Assembly (NCBI GenBank): GCA_021205585.1
Contig: JAJPXI010000199.1
Coordinates: 1-7,734 of the forward strand
Length of the DNA: 7,734 nt
Source: Oscillospiraceae bacterium
GTDB taxonomy: Bacteria; Bacillota; Clostridia; Oscillospirales; Oscillospiraceae
Reading direction: 5' to 3'
A program made the position numbers and the translations under genes. Below, piece after piece: positions 6,751-7,734 of the stretch (position 1 is the stretch's first letter; the number at the start of each line of letters is the position of its first letter). A model generated the notes under the pieces. That model searched no databases. It worked only from the letters and a program-made list of their open reading frames with translations, and was not told where the DNA came from.

Positions 6751-7080
6751 TCAATTATTCATGCGCACCCGCTGGCCGGCCGGGGTGGCCCGCAGCACCT
6801 CCAGGGCACAGAGCGGCAGGGCCGACAGGAGGAATATGGCCGCCGACGCCGACGCCGTCCGGGCCGCCCCGCCCGTCCCCAGGCGCTGCGCCGCCTGCTC
6901 CAGCCGCTGGATGCAGGCACAGATGGGGCAGCCCTCCCCGGTACAGTCGTGGCCGGCCTCGGCCGCGATATAGAACACAGAGAACAGCAGCGCGGCGGCC
7001 ACCGCCGCCGCCAGCAGCCCCGCCAGGAGCCGTCCTGCCCAGAAAGGGGCGAAGCATTCGTTTTTTCCGCGCCTTCTCAT
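6751..7080 (-). CDS. Small membrane protein with HxCx4CxxCxC cluster
   Basis: This 109-aa protein has no function I can assign. It begins with a basic segment (MRRRGK), followed by a membrane segment at about 17-39. A short exposed region reads AEAGHDCTGEGCPICAC, giving His44, Cys46, Cys51, Cys54 and Cys56 in a compact H-x-C-x4-C-x2-C-x-C pattern, then an amphipathic stretch. A second hydrophobic segment (about 77-96) precedes a short basic tail. With the N-terminus inside, the His/Cys cluster would face outward, next to where ZnuA binds metal. The ATG overlaps the regulator stop in an ATGA, and a perfect AGGAGG (7088-7093) lies 7 nt upstream. Translation is therefore coupled to the regulator, which strongly supports a real gene. 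The context suggests zinc binding or sensing, which is an inference. Starting at 7122 instead would add 14 residues but lacks such a site. Confidence 0.78.
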   Translation of the reverse strand: MRRRGKNECFAPFWAGRLLAGLLAAAVAAALLFSVFYIAAEAGHDCTGEGCPICACIQRLEQAAQRLGTGGAARTASASAAIFLLSALPLCALEVLRATPAGQRVRMNN

Positions 7081-7517
7081 GACGTTTCCTCCTGAACCGT
7101 CCCGCCCCGGCACTGCTGGCACACGCCGTAAAACACCGTGCGCATGGAGTTGAGGGCGAACTGGTGCTCATCAAGCAGGTGGGCGTGGATACCGGCCAGC
7201 TCCCGGCAGTGCAGGTGAATCAGCGCCCCGCACTTTTCGCACTTGCAGTGGAAGCACATCTCCTGCCCGCCGTGGGCCTGGCTGCCCACATACGCAAAGC
7301 AGGCCGGGCTGTTTGCGTCCACAATGTACTTGTTCACCAGCCCGCTGCCCACCATTTTTTCCAGCTGCCGGTACACGGTGGTCTGCCCCACGGCGACCCC
7401 AGCCGCCCGGAAGTGTTCGCAGATCTCCTGGGCGGTGACGTGGACGCCGGGAATGGTCTCCAGATACCCCCGGATGTCCTTTTGCTGTCGGGTCACATAG
7501 CTGGATTTTCCGTTCAT
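7077..7517 (-). CDS. zur: Fur-family metal regulator, Zur-like
   Basis: The 146-aa product is a full-length Fur-family repressor. Residues 1-75 form the winged helix, with VTAQEICEHFR (27-37) and the recognition helix region VGQTTVYRQLEKM (43-55). The C-terminal domain has the Cys pairs C93-x2-C96 (CEKC) and C133-x2-C136 (CQQC) of the structural zinc site. Sensing-site candidates are His90, His101, His103, Cys104, His111, His113 and His118. The stretch KCEKCGALIHLHC and the VFYGVCQQC end resemble Firmicutes Zur proteins, and linkage to znuABC supports zinc rather than iron or peroxide. ATG 7517 follows GGAGGG by 6 nt; an ORF extension to 7604 runs through the promoter and was rejected. It is the first gene of the operon behind a Fur-family operator, so it probably represses its own transcription when zinc is plentiful. 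Zur is favoured over Fur or PerR but not proven. Confidence 0.88.
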   Translation of the reverse strand: MNGKSSYVTRQQKDIRGYLETIPGVHVTAQEICEHFRAAGVAVGQTTVYRQLEKMVGSGLVNKYIVDANSPACFAYVGSQAHGGQEMCFHCKCEKCGALIHLHCRELAGIHAHLLDEHQFALNSMRTVFYGVCQQCRGGTVQEETS

Positions 7518-7553
7518 CCCCAGCCCTCCGTTTCCGTCAAATCGTGTTCCACC

Positions 7554-7582
7554 ATTATAATCCCGCGGGGCGGGCCTGTCAA
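7554..7582 (-). promoter_or_regulatory. Consensus sigma-A promoter of the zinc operon
   Basis: On the - strand TTGACA (7582-7577) and TATAAT (7559-7554) are separated by exactly 17 bp, matching the housekeeping consensus at all 12 positions. The spacer is very GC-rich and contains the 8-bp palindrome CCCGCGGG. Transcription should start near 7547, leaving a leader of about 30 nt before the regulator ATG. Confidence 0.9.
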
Positions 7583-7588
7583 GTAAAT

Positions 7589-7603
7589 TGAAAACGATTT
7601 TCA
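7589..7603 (-). promoter_or_regulatory. Fur-family (probable Zur) operator
   Basis: The - strand reads TGAAAATCGTTTTCA, a near-perfect 7-1-7 inverted repeat of the Fur/Zur/PerR type (model TGATAAT-N-ATTATCA). It is centred near -49 relative to the predicted start. The core ends 6 bp upstream of the -35 box, so a bound dimer with its usual wider footprint would reach the -35 region. Location in front of a Zur-like gene and znuABC makes zinc-dependent autorepression the simplest reading. Confidence 0.75.
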
Positions 7604-7620
7604 AATTTCAAAAGTTCAAA
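7597..7620 (-). repeat. Three 8-bp direct repeats upstream of the operator
   Basis: On the - strand TTTGAACT, TTTGAAAT and TTGAAAAT follow each other without gaps, and the last overlaps the Fur-family operator. They may be additional half-sites or an AT-rich upstream promoter element. Confidence 0.5.
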
Positions 7621-7639
7621 TTAAAATGACCCATTTTAA
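7621..7639. promoter_or_regulatory. Perfect 8-3-8 palindrome, possible second operator
   Basis: TTAAAATG and CATTTTAA are exact inverted copies separated by ACC. The centre lies 34 bp, about three helical turns, from the centre of the Fur-family operator, so the two sites face the same side of the DNA. The stem is AT-rich with no T-run beyond it, so a terminator is less likely than a protein-binding site. Confidence 0.4.
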
Positions 7640-7734
7640 GGAAGGACTGATTAAATCGGCAAGAGCGGATGGCGAGAATTTTTGCGACAAAAGAAGGCGC
7701 TGAAGCGCTGTGTGAATGGCCAATTCCTCTTTAG
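7640..7734. other. Right edge, no convincing gene
   Basis: These 95 bp hold no gene that I can support. A tiny + strand frame (ATG 7669, TAG at the last base, 21 aa) has no clear ribosome binding site and matches no family I know. The imperfect inverted repeat GCGCT-GA-AGCGC is near 7700. The stretch may be an intergenic repeat or the edge of a feature beyond the window. Confidence 0.35.

Overview
The window looks like chromosomal DNA of a GC-rich Gram-positive anaerobe of the Clostridia, probably Oscillospiraceae-like. This is an inference from four things: strong AGGAGG-type ribosome binding sites, a lipoprotein-anchored zinc-binding protein, a Firmicutes-style Fur/Zur protein, and GC-rich coding sequence. 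No rRNA, tRNA or insertion sequence is visible, so the taxonomy is tentative.

Left third (1-2396): the last 34 codons of cas2, a leader of about 170 bp that becomes AT-rich next to the array, and a type I-C-like CRISPR array. The array has 31 identical 33-bp repeats, one degenerate terminal repeat and 31 spacers of 33-36 nt. cas2, the leader and the altered last repeat all give the same polarity: leader on the left, transcription on the + strand, oldest spacers on the right. The many ORFs across the array are artefacts of reading through the repeat.

Middle (2397-3575): a short gene-poor junction, then a complete tRNA-dihydrouridine synthase (dusB-like) on the + strand. It is followed by a strong hairpin with T-runs on both sides that can terminate this gene and the operon converging on it.

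Right half (3588-7517, - strand): a compact six-gene zinc-uptake operon. Reading 5' to 3' on the - strand it is a Zur-like Fur-family regulator, a 109-aa membrane protein with a His/Cys cluster, znuA (lipoprotein metal receptor), znuC (ATPase), znuB (permease) and a 186-aa lipoprotein with a Cys-Cys motif in a probable OB-like domain. Gaps are -8 to +12 bp except for 65 bp before znuA, and Shine-Dalgarno sites lie inside the preceding genes. A consensus promoter (TTGACA, 17 bp, TATAAT) precedes the regulator, with a Fur-family 7-1-7 inverted repeat just upstream, so the operon is probably autoregulated by zinc. ZnuA would capture the metal outside the membrane, ZnuB would move it through and ZnuC would power the step. 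The two uncharacterised exported proteins are good candidates for zinc handling.

Far right (7518-7734): the promoter/operator region and about 95 bp with no convincing gene. The least described parts of the window are the two accessory proteins of the zinc operon and some features of the CRISPR spacers. I do not see an entirely new multi-gene system.
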